64,000 nt of DNA from the NCBI GenBank assembly GCA_014529385.2, contig CM043944.1, positions 55,843,768-55,907,767 of the forward strand. The letters run 5' to 3'. A program made the position numbers and the translations under genes. Positions 21,881 to 31,480 of the stretch are shown here, in pieces. The DNA comes from Adiantum capillus-veneris. Lineage: Eukaryota > Streptophyta > Polypodiopsida > Polypodiales > Pteridaceae. The notes beneath the pieces were generated by a model that was not told the DNA's origin, ran no database searches, and worked only from the letters and a program-made list of their open reading frames with translations. Each line of letters begins with the position of its first letter. Positions within the stretch are counted from its first letter, which is position 1.

Positions 21881-23578
21881 TGATAGCCGTTTTTTCGGCT
21901 CTTTGTAATTGCCACAGTGAGTTACCTCACCCTACCAAAATCACCCAAACACTGTGGCTATCCCTACCATTTCACTGTACATAGGCGTGCGTGAGTCACG
22001 AGACTTTTCCCATATCTTCTTAAAAATCCTCAGCTAGCTAGTCACTGGGCTAGGTGAGCCAAAAAAAATAAAAAAAATAAAAAAATAAAAGTATATTATG
22101 GCCTCTTGTGTGTAAATATTTCATTGTATATATGGCCTAAATATAGGGATTTTTTATAATTATTTTGGTATTTTATTTAAATATTTCTACTTAGGTGTGT
22201 GTTTTATTAAACCTATGTACACCTTCTTTCATCCTCTTACACCATAATTTTATTTTTTTGCCAATATGTACATACTCTAACCTCATATTTTTCCTTTATA
22301 CAAATCACTCCCACATTTTCACCCTCACCCTCGTGAAAACAAAAAATTGATTTCTACTCATTGGTTACTTTTATTATATTATTTACTTGCATACATTTTC
22401 CTCTTTCACCCAAAATAATTCAAGGAGGGACCATATCATATGATTCCAATATCTTTCCATATCCATAACTCCTCCATATTTTTATTATTATTTTTACTCA
22501 TTATTCTAACACCATGTGCTCATTGAGCTAAAGTCCATGAATAGTCCATACACTAGTCCCACCATGTATATATTTTTTATTTCACCAATAATCCTCCTCC
22601 ATGCATGGGTCAAGGGCAACTTGAATGCTTTGTATTATAATATGACAAAGGAGGGGCTCACTCTTGGATGCATTGTACAAATTCAACAAAGGAGGGGACC
22701 ACTAAAAGACTTTTGCAGGCCTAAAAAACAGGCTTTTTGGTGAGAATTTTGGCACCTATCTCCACTCCGAATTTGGAGCGGTGGTCAAAAGAGAAAATGT
22801 AGCCCACGCTCTGAATAATCACCCCAAATTTTTTCATGATTTTTGGAGCTACCAGCTGTGAGCTATGATTTTTTTAGTGGACCCCAGTTTTCCCATGCTA
22901 TGCAGCCACACTCTCTCTTCCACTTTATCATTTTCCTCTTTCACACACACTTCTCCACTCATCATCCCCATCTCTCTCACCACTCCTCTCTGCACACTAC
23001 TCACCTTCTCCTCAACCTTGAAGAATAAGAGAAACCATGGTGAACTCATACCTCCCACACACAATTCCATTCCAAAATTGACCACCTAGTCTCATTTTTC
23101 CTCCTCCAAATTACCCATATCTATCAAAAAACCACAAAATTCAGCCTCTTCTCTTAAAAGACAGCATCATGGTGGTTGATTACTCAGCTTCAATTACCTT
23201 GTCTCTCAAGGAAGGTCAAGAGTGGAGAAAAAATGTACCGTCAAAGCTAGTGGACCGTCAACAAGCGTCAAAATTGGCCCTACTCAAGACACTTGGAGCA
23301 TCAACCTTGTAAGAAATCCACCTTTTCTTACCTCTTAAGAGTTTTTCTTCCTTATTTGTATCCTACATGGATACTCCCATTGTAAATATTCAATTCCATT
23401 TGTAAATTAATACTAACTCTACTAACACTAACCCACTATGAAAAGTCCTATCACCTCCATTTCTCTCCTCTCTCTTTCCCCACCAACTTCTTGATAATTC
23501 CAAGCAAAAGAAATTAGATAAATTGCTGAAAATCTAACCCAACCATGGTTAGAGGAGTAACCCTAGCCTTCAAAATTG

Positions 23579-23588
23579 CTATAAAAGG
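23579..23588 (+). promoter_or_regulatory. TATA box of the solo LTR
   Basis: CTATAAAAGG followed by GAGGGTGTAGC, about 1.7 kb into the LTR, a normal U3/R boundary position. Confidence 0.6.
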
Positions 23589-24246
23589 AGGGTGTAGCTA
23601 GCATAAAAGGGGGGAAGCCATAAGCAAGAGCACTATGCTATGCTTGAGAAGCCAAGCTCAACCTCTCTAGAAGGAGCTCTTGAGTGGAAGCTCATTGTCT
23701 TATGCATATGCATGTGTTGTAATAGGGGATTAGCAAGGGAAATCTATGCCATTGTAAGAGAGAGAGTGATCATTCAATTGAGAGTAGGAAATCTATCATT
23801 TCTCCTACTAGTATAAGCCCAACATTCGCTGAATCAAGGAGGGTGGATTTGGACTAATCTTGGATATTTTGTCTCCCTTTCCAACGTGAAGTAATGGACA
23901 ACAATGATGCGTAAGTGTCTTGGTTTTTTTTAAAGTTCTTGATAGCTTGTCTCTGGTGTTGTCATCAATCTAGCCATAAATCCCACATACTGTAAGAGGG
24001 CGACAGGGTGGAGAGGACTCCCCTGGCCTTAAGACAGTGATTGGGGTGGCTTTTCTAGTGATGTGTTGTGGTGAAATTTACGCAAGCTATGTTGAACAAG
24101 TACTAATCTCACTTTGATTTGTCATGACAGATTTGTAAGAAGGTATTAATGCAACAAGCACCCCCTCCCCCTTTCTCTCTCTTTCTTAAATATATAGTTG
24201 TGTTTGCTTGATCATCGCCGATACGTTTCAAAGCAGCCCGAGCACT

Positions 24247-24247
24247 A

Positions 24248-24299
<52 letters not shown>

Positions 24300-24315
24300 T
24301 ATCTCTCTCTCTCTC
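24247..24315. repeat. Interrupted (CT)n tract
   Basis: CTCTCT with regular CTAT interruptions over about 69 bp, in the same relative place as the CT tract in the G3 LTRs. Confidence 0.9.
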
Positions 24316-24576
24316 GTGTTTTAGTGTGTGAGAGTATTCCATTGGTGTTAGGGTTAGTGTAATTCCTTGCTTGTTTGTGGGTTGCTCTAACGATTCTCCT
24401 CTTTTGCGTCCTAGTTCGCTCTTAAACTAGGTGGTGCCCCTTGTGTAGTTGGGATTTGGTGGTGGGTTTGTTGTTTTGGTTTGTGTTGTGTTGTGCCCCA
24501 GCCCCATTGAGCAGCACGGGAGCCTTGAAGGGTGTCTAGAGGCCACTCTTCTTGTTGCCCGCCCCGGACCGCCTCA

Positions 24577-25299
24577 CCGGTTTGGCACCCCTCTTGAAAT
24601 ACTATCTGATAGAGGACCAGGGTTTAGAGCAGACTTGGTAGGAGAACTCATGAAGAAGCTAAATATTTAGCATCAACACTCTACTCCTTACTACCCTCAG
24701 TGCAATGGTTTGGTGGAAAAGGTAAATGGAATCATTTGCAAAATTCTCACCAAACAGGTACATGCCAGGCGCCAAGATTGGGACAAACACCTGAATGGAG
24801 CTCTATGGGCCTATAGAACCTCCTTCAAAACCACATTAGGGTACACACCCTTTCATTTGGTTTATGGAAAGGAGGCGCTTTTGCCCATTGAAGTGAAGTT
24901 AACAAGTCTTCGATATTGGGTAGCCAGGTAGGCTCTCAAAAGGAGAAAGTACATCAAAGGATCATGGATCTAGAGAGGCTGCAATTGGATCGTGAAGAAG
25001 CCATCAACCACTATTCTCAAGAAGCAGAGAAGCGCAGAGAAAAGTTCAACAAAAAGCTAGCATCCAAAGACATCAAAAAGGGATCTCTGGTGCTTCGATA
25101 TGACAATTGCTTCGACACTCGTAAGGATGGAAAGTTTCTTTTTCGATGGGAAGGCCCGTTCTTGGTCACCAAAAAGTTCAAAAATAGCTCTTACAGACTT
25201 CAAGACATTGATGGTAAAGTGCACAAGACCAGAACAAATGGATGGCGTCTAAAGCCTTATCACATCAGGATAAGGTCAGCTCAAGATCAAAGAAAGTAG
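24577..25299 (+). pseudogene. G3 integrase core end and C-terminal domain
   Basis: Resumes with the second catalytic Asp (EILSDRGPGF) and runs to a TAG near 24,668-24,670, then CNGLVEKVN carries the Glu of the DDE triad. LWAYRTSFKT and YGKEALLPIE follow. After a frame change near 24,920 the frame 24,916-25,299 carries the C-terminal GPF module (RWEGPFLVTKKF) and ends in a basic tail. Stop plus frameshift make it non-functional. Confidence 0.82.
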
Positions 25300-25322
25300 G
25301 CTAGAGGCATAAATACCCCTAG

Positions 25323-25340
25323 CCAGGTTTGGGGGGGCTA
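25323..25340 (+). other. G3 polypurine tract
   Basis: CCAGGTTTGGGGGGGCTA directly abuts the TGATCC start of the 3' LTR at 25,341. The G run serves as plus-strand primer. Confidence 0.75.
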
Positions 25341-26638
25341 TGATCCGAGCCTATCACAAATTTTTGTTTATTATATTTTGTTGGTTTTCCTTGCTTCTAG
25401 AGGTTTACAATAAAAGAAAGAGTGAGAACAACCTCTTGGAAAAATTAAAAAAATGATTTGATAGGAATTTTTTCTTGACTAGTTCACCGGAGGTGAAAGG
25501 TAGAGGGAGAACCTAGTGGTAAAGGGAAGGGAAAATATGTAAATGTGAAAAGAAAAGATATGATGTGGTTGTGGAGCCATGCACCCATGATTCAAGGGTC
25601 ATGAGTGGCTCATATCATCATGGCTTTGGAGCCATATGATGATTCAAACAGATGGGACCCAAGTGGAAGACTTGGTAAAGGAAGTAACCAGACACATGAT
25701 TTTGCTGAATTTTTAAAAAATACTTCCACTCGGATCCAAGAAAAGTTGTCTTCATCAAAGTTGTAGCTGATGAGCTGGAGATTCTGACCATATTTTTTTT
25801 ATAATGTTTGCATTACGGTCTAGGAGATATGGCCAAAATGGCGGACGTCAGTTTTTTCAACTGTGGTGGAGACCACCTCCTCTACCTTTACACACACACA
25901 CCCTTCCTTTTCCACATTGAGACCTTCTCTAAAAATCAGCCATTAGTCTTCTCACCCTCCTCTCCTTCCTCCTCTCTCTCAAGCTCAAAAACCCATCAAA
26001 ATTCCTCTTCTAATCACCTCTCAAGTCATGCTTAATCTTGTTGTAATTCATAAGTTCTCATTCAACCCCTTTCTATTATTACTAGATATGTATTGATTTT
26101 ATGTAGATTCTTTACATTTTAAAATAAGGAAGCTCTTGGACTCAAGCTATGGAGGAAGGAGTGAAGACAACACAAGTGATGATGGAGCTAATTAGTTGCA
26201 AATTGGTCAACAAATCACTTGGAAGGAGCTTCTTCATTGGTTGAATGTCCCTAATCAAGCTTCATTTGTACAAATTACCCTTGGATCTTAACCTCACTCC
26301 TAATCACTCTCTTTCCTATATAAAGAGGCCTTCCCCTTTGTAATTTCAAGCCTCCCTCAGCCCCATTGAGTCTTTGTATCACTCACCATGAGCCCATAAG
26401 CTCATTCATTCACTCTATTCTTGCACATTCTAGAGTGAAAATTGTTTCATGCTAGTAACCTCTCCTCCTCTTACTTATGTTAATTAAGAGAAATCTTTTA
26501 TATGTGTGTGAGAGTGCTTGATGTGATCTTGGCTAATCCTTGAGTGGTTGTTTGGTAATCTACATGCTATTTGTGTTGGGAGTGTTTGAAGTCATCCATT
26601 CCTTGTACACACACTAAGGTTAATGCTTCATTCATAGT

Positions 26639-26708
<70 letters not shown>

Positions 26709-26863
26709 TGTAGCGGTCCTAGTCCACGCTTCCAAGACTAGGTGGTGCCCTCATCTCATTTCCCTTGAGTGGTTGTTTGGTAATCTACATGCTATTTGTG
26801 TTGGGAGTGTTTGAAGTCATCCATTCCTTGTACACACACTAAGGTTAATGCTTCATTCATAGT

Positions 26864-26943
<80 letters not shown>

Positions 26944-27058
26944 TGTAGCGGTCCTAGTCCACGCTTCCAAGACTAGGTGGTGCCCTCATCTCATTTCCCT
27001 TGTGGCGCAATGGAGTTTGTTTTGGTGTAGAGGCCGCCATTCCAAATTTCCTTCGTCA
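25341..27058 (+). mobile_element. G3 3' LTR, longer than the 5' LTR by a local duplication
   Basis: 1,718 bp against 1,485 bp for the 5' LTR. The difference comes from a tandem duplication of about 225-236 bp (26,541-27,001). TATA box at 26,317-26,325. It ends TTCGTCA before the ACGG target repeat. Confidence 0.92.
26541..27001 (+). repeat. Tandem duplication inside G3 3' LTR
   Basis: Two units beginning TGAGTGGTTGTTTGG (26,541 and 26,766), each containing a CT tract and the CCTAG...ACTAGG segment. The junction shares CCTTG with the undamaged LTR, pointing to slippage or unequal exchange at a 5-bp match. It is absent from the 5' LTR, so it arose after insertion. Confidence 0.9.
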
Positions 27059-28525
27059 ACGGCAAGAGTCCAGAAAGAAACAGAGCAGCTTTCCTACGAG
27101 AGTGCAAGATTCCAAAGACTCAGCAGTTCCTACAGCACTATCAAAGGCACTCTGACGACTTTAATGGCGAATCAGGAACCTGTTGGGGCATTGGTCTCTA
27201 CCTCCAATGATGCCATAGCAGTGAACACTATAGCAGCGCTAAAAGCAGAGCTAGAGCAAGAGAAGCTTCAAAGGCAGCTACTCGTATCAGGGATGGTGGC
27301 CCAGACAGCGGCAAACGAGCTAAAGTTAAAAGAATTGGAGCAGCAACTAGCTCAAGCAAGCGCTGAACTACAGATTCAGAAGCAGATCGGTGATACAATG
27401 CTAAAGGAAAAAGAAGATCTGATTGTTCAACAGCAGATCAAAGCAGCCAAAGCCCAGACTCAACCACAATTGTTGCCTAGACATTAAGCGCCAGATTTGC
27501 CTGGAACATCACACCAATGGCAACAAGAGCAGGAATTTGAAGGGCCTGATCTGGACATAAGAGATGAACTCAATGAGAGAATTCAGGACATGCCAGAGGG
27601 GCCAGCCAAGGAGTACATGCTCTATGAAAAGAAGATACTGGAGTCAGCAGCCCTGGCATACTTGCAACCAGAAGAGCAGGTGAAAGGATTTGGCCATGAG
27701 TACCTCCCGTTTCCTCTGCTATGCCATGAATCAATTTTGTGGAAAGAAAAGATGCAGCCAACCTTGCCACGAAACAAAGAAGGGGGTTATGAAGGCATTG
27801 CACTCACGGTGGAAGAAGCTCAGGTGCTTGTCGATGACCACCCCAAGTGGAGGCAGAAGTGGTTGGACAAAAGGCCACAAGATCTAACAAATTACCACAA
27901 TGCTCCTCAACATATACAAATAGATCCTACATGCTGCCCAGTCCCTCGAAGACGCACTTGGAAAGATTTCATCACATGGAAGGGGTCAAGGCCGCACAAG
28001 ATAAATTACCCGGTTCTGACAACGCAGCAACCCCCTACGCTGGCCTACATGGTCAGCACACTGAACTCAACAGTCACTTTGCTATGGGATGTCCCTGATT
28101 TGGCATGCCAGATGTTAGTAAAGATAGCCCAGATGATCGTTACCTGCATCCAGGTGTTTAAAGACACTGAAGGCGACGATCATCCGTGGAATCTGTTCTT
28201 GGAAGGACACAGAGGCATCTGCTTGAATCTACAGGATTCACCGCCATGGCACATCTTAATGGCTATGTACTCCAGGATAATGTACCTGCCCTCGCACTAC
28301 TTGCAGACATTTGAAGTGGCCTTCGTCACAAGATTCTTCGAAATGGAATCAAGGATTTTCCATCCCATGGCGAAGGACCTCAAGGCAAGGTATGTAGCAT
28401 ACCAACACACTTTATCTGAAAATCCATTCAGACAGCATCAAGAAGCCCTCGAAGCCGTCCTGCGAACAAGAAGTTTTTCAGCGACACTCGCTTCATTAGA
28501 GCCACATCAACGGCCAAAGCAGTGA
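27059..28525 (+). pseudogene. ORF2, C-terminal part: coiled coil and unknown C-terminal domain
   Basis: Continues the ORF2 frame after G3 (ARVQKETEQLSYESARF). A long coiled coil (KAELEQEKLQRQLL, KELEQQLAQASAELQIQKQ; about 27,230-27,460) is followed by a TAA at 27,485-27,487. The same frame then resumes and runs to a stop at 28,523-28,525. The last 340 residues (EYMLYEKKILE, LPFPLLCHESILWKE, WKDFITWKGSRPHKINYP, FEVAFVTRFFEMESRIF) look globular, with several tryptophans. I do not recognise the domain. The polypurine tract 24 bp after the stop places ORF2 inside an LTR element, not a host gene. Confidence 0.55.
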
Positions 28526-28549
28526 ACATGCACGAGGGCGTGCAAGGAT

Positions 28550-28563
28550 AAGGAAGGGGGGAG
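28550..28563 (+). other. Polypurine tract after ORF2
   Basis: AAGGAAGGGGGGAG, in a GATAAGGAAGGGGGGAGT context identical to the G1 tract at 10,790. The sequence after each tract also shows limited similarity (GATGAA...GCAAC). ORF2 and G1 therefore use the same 3' end signal. Confidence 0.7.
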
Positions 28564-29300
28564 TGTTTGGCGGATGAAGCAACCAGCGGCCGTGGCCAGA
28601 GGATCATATTTTTCTGAGAAACCATTGTAAAATTCTTTTGTAAAGAAGCATCTCTAAGCCGGGAAATTGTCAAAGGATGTATGATTATTCTTATGGGAGC
28701 AATTGTATATTAGAGAGCTAGTTAGAGGTTTGGGAGATTATGGCCGGACAAGTCATTTTGTAAAGACCTAATCTATAAAGGTCAATTTTTAAAAGTTGGA
28801 GGATAGCTTTTTAATGGAGAACTAAGAAGACAGCATACGTTTGAAAGCTCCTTCTTGTTCAAACTTGTAATCTTCGCCATTGCGGCTACGGTAATCCAAA
28901 TTCAGATTTGATTATTGCATTGTGTTCCTCTCCTCTTGCTCTTTCATTCAAGTGTAATCATTCAAGATTCGGTGTAGGTTTTCAACTACGAGTTTGAGGC
29001 CTTAAATAGCTGTTTTGAGTGTCTATATGCATGTTTTATGTTGTTTTGACCCTAGGAGGGGCTTTAGGGACCCTAAAACGACCCATTAGGATCACCTGTT
29101 CGCTGTTTTTGCTAACTTTGGGACGAACGATCGCGATCGTTGTACCACTCTAGAATGCTGTGACAATGATAGAATATGTTCCTGATAGTCCCCTGTAGCT
29201 TCCTTTCAAGTTTCGTGCGATTTCAATATGATTTGCATGGTAAACGGGCGTGATGAATGAAGAACGGTATATGAGGACATAGGCAGATTACTTGGCAGTA
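28564..29300 (+). mobile_element. LTR-like DNA after ORF2, with one palindrome
   Basis: Starts TGTTTGGCGG right after the polypurine tract. A TATA-like CTATAAAGG lies near 28,770. A perfect 16-bp palindrome AACGATCGCGATCGTT (29,126-29,141) is followed by GTACCACTC, so it belongs to the G1-type set. The LTR end was not found; I place the boundary here only for convenience. Confidence 0.45.
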
Positions 29301-30599
29301 ATGCGATTGATTTACTTGTAGAATTGGTAAGTTGCATCTCTTCGAGTTCACTTCATTAGGATTGATACCCTAGTGAGTTCCCATGCCTCATCCGAGTCGC
29401 TTCCCCTGTATTGATAAATATGTTGATGCTTGAGAGCTGTGCTATGGACGTCCGTCGCGGCGGCCCGCAAATAGTAACCCTCCATGACGTTGTAGTTAGA
29501 GGAAGAGTCACTAGACGCAATATGCGGATCCTGAGTGGTACTACCTTGGGTTCTCGCTGAGGGCCTTCAGCCTAATGTAGAGGAACAATGAGTGCCCACA
29601 TACACGAAGGCACTCTCGATGTGCTTGTCCTCTAGCACACAACCAGAGCATAGGTGCATGTGACCTCAACACTCTAGAAGTGTTGGTGAGTGCCCGTGAA
29701 GGCTGCTCACCTAGTTTTTTAGGTGTTTACAGCCCAATTTTTTGGTATTTTTGGTCCCTTTTTTTAATCGAGCCACAGAATATTGCGTATGATAGCTCAA
29801 AATGGATGTCTTGGCTAGAGGAACCGGCCGTGCTCTACAGCCCCCTATTCGGTTATGTACAACCCTCAGAATCCTAAAACTAGTCTTTTCCTAGGTGGGG
29901 AGGGCTAGAATTACTAAGTCCAAAGGGTGAGTGTCAAGGGGATGGTGGAGGACTTGTCCCACATGCCCTCCCTTCCTTGACATCCTAGTCTTTATATATA
30001 AGGTAGTGTGAGCAGTATATCATAGGATTGAGGACTGAGGCTTGGGCCTGGGTTTGTGGGCTTGGGCTTGGGCTTGGGCTTGGGCTTAGGGAAAGATCTT
30101 GATCCTGGTCCCTTCCTTTTAGAATAATATTTTTTAAATTTATTCATTTTTTAATCTTAATTCTAATGTTTTTTCAAAAAAAGCTTTCTGAGGATAATTT
30201 GGCCGTGTGGACGCCAAGCTCCCATGCGCACACAACACCTCCTAGGAGCTCTCTCTAACCTCCTTGCAACTAATTAACATCTAATTAACTATCTAACACA
30301 GAATTGTGCACTCTCACACAATCAACTCTATTGCTCACTGTCTACTCTACTTCTCACTGTCTACACTCACTAACAACTCTACTAACACCTATACAATACA
30401 GATCTTGCAAAACTAACAAAAACCAGCACAATGTAGAACTATCAGAGCTTACAGTTACCACAATTTGCCAAAAATTTGCTAATCTACACTTTACAGTCAC
30501 TAAACAATTCTCACAAAACTCAGCAAAAAATATAAAACAGATGGAAGAGAAAATTTCAGAGGTAGCACTGAGTGCTCCTCAAGCTTAATGCAAGGCTTT
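29301..30599. other. Gene-free stretch
   Basis: No supported frame. It contains a GC-rich patch near 29,448-29,470 and a GGGCTT array (30,041-30,091). The last 300 bp, read on minus, would be the leader after the primer site at 30,600. Confidence 0.5.
30041..30091. repeat. (GGGCTT)n short tandem array
   Basis: About eight hexamers of GGGCTT with variants GGGCCT and GGGTTTGT. It is G-rich but not the plant telomere unit. Confidence 0.85.
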
Positions 30600-30616
30600 C
30601 CCCGGCAACGGCACCA
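30600..30616 (-). other. tRNA-Asp type primer binding site
   Basis: Minus strand reads TGGTGCCGTTGCCGGGG, a tRNA-Asp type site typical of plant Athila and Tat elements. Four bases separate it from a CA end at 30,621. It marks a 5' LTR that lies at higher coordinates and an internal region at lower ones. Confidence 0.75.
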
Positions 30617-30620
30617 AAAA

Positions 30621-31480
30621 TGTATGCTTTGCCGTACTTGTCGAAGACTGGGAACTTGCATGTGCACTGTGTGCGAGCCTCAAAAGGCTCCAAACACATA
30701 GCTAGAGAATCCTAGCAAGCTCAAAGAACAATGGTGTGTCACTCACCTCTCGATGTTTCTGTCGTGAAGGATCATGTGCTATGAAGAAGAAGGAGCTGCC
30801 TCCAATGCCGTGCTCTACCGCCTCACCGCCGCTGATGTTGCCACAATGCTCAATCACACACACACTCTCTCTCTCTCTCTCTATCTCTCTCTTTAGCATA
30901 CAAACACACATAGAAGGAGAAGGAGACAGAGATGGACCAAGAACACTTCTTAGCTTACACCTCAGAGAATGATCATTTTAGGTCAAAATAGATCTTTTAT
31001 TAGAATTACCCATTCACACATAGGCGCCCGTAGTGGCTGGTCAAAGTAAAAATAGTATCAAATGAGATATGTGAAGCGCCTCTCATCGGCGATCACCCAA
31101 AGCACCTATACGTATCGACAAGCCCGGTCCTTGACTCAAAACAAGATGATATCTATGGATGTTAACTGGACCGACCCCCATTTGCCAAGGTCAGCACCAA
31201 GCAATGGGGAGCACTGAGTAGTCACTAGGCCTCCTATTTGCTCAATGCCGACTCCATTGTCGTATGTAATGACTTTAACACCAAGGCCAACACCAAGCGA
31301 TAGAGAGTGTTGGGTAGTCTCCAAGCTTCCTATTCGTCCAGTATTGACTCCACTATCCCAGGTCTTTACTTTCATTTGTAATGGTTTTAACACCAAGGTC
31401 AACGCCAAGCGATAGGGAGTGTTGGGCAGTCCCCAAGCTTCCTATACGCCCCGTATTGACTCCACTCTCTGACTTGCTGG
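30621..31480 (-). mobile_element. 5' LTR (partial, far end unclear) of a minus-strand gypsy element
   Basis: On minus this segment ends GCATACA next to the primer site. It carries a CT/GA microsatellite (about 30,864-30,893) and three diverged tandem repeats (31,185-31,470). No coding frame. It differs from the LTR at 44,741-45,680, so it belongs to another family. Its start was not found. Confidence 0.5.
31185..31470 (-). repeat. Three diverged tandem repeats of about 96-112 bp
   Basis: Units start at CCAAGG (31,185, 31,281, 31,393) and share CACCAAGCGATAG-like, (T/C)CCTATTCG-like and TTGACTCCACT segments, with the outer copy most diverged. This is a probable U3 enhancer-type array or slippage product. 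Confidence 0.8.

Larger units (their letters stand above)
21881..24576 (+). mobile_element. Solo LTR inserted in G3 integrase
   Basis: 2,696 bp, starts TGATAGCC and ends CCTCA, flanked by a 4-bp repeat CCGG (21,877-21,880 and 24,577-24,580). The integrase reading frame resumes in register on the far side (FGTPLEILSDRG). It holds no retroelement coding frame, but has a TATA box (CTATAAAAGG, 23,579-23,588), CT-rich tract (24,247-24,315) and a CCTAGTT...AACTAGGTGGTGCCCC segment close to one in the G3 LTR. It is therefore an LTR of a related family left after recombination between two LTRs. The first 2 kb are AT-rich with no other feature I can support. Confidence 0.85.
15031..27058 (+). mobile_element. 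G3: Tat-type Ty3/gypsy retrotransposon inserted in ORF2
   Basis: A full-length element with two LTRs (15,031-16,515 and 25,341-27,058), each beginning TGATCCGAGCC and ending TTCGTCA. A 4-bp direct repeat ACGG flanks it (15,027-15,030 and 27,059-27,062). ORF2 reads through in the same frame on both sides of the insertion. Internal order is primer site, ORF1, gag, protease, RT, RNase H, second RNase H, HHCC, damaged integrase core, GPY-like tail, polypurine tract. A second, archaeal-type RNase H is characteristic of the plant Tat group. A solo LTR interrupts the integrase. I counted about a dozen to fifteen single-base differences between LTRs by eye, so the insertion is fairly recent. Confidence 0.9.

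Noticed and set aside
22843-23089. Short frames of 60-80 codons in the solo LTR
   Set aside because: LTR U3 sequence of low complexity; frames overlap on both strands and carry no domain.
13092-28525. ORF2 as an ordinary host gene
   Set aside because: A polypurine tract and LTR-like DNA follow its stop, and an LTR-like promoter segment precedes it; a retroelement origin fits better, though not proven.
30041-30091. G-rich hexamer array as interstitial telomere
   Set aside because: The unit is GGGCTT, not the plant TTTAGGG unit, and the array is only about 50 bp.
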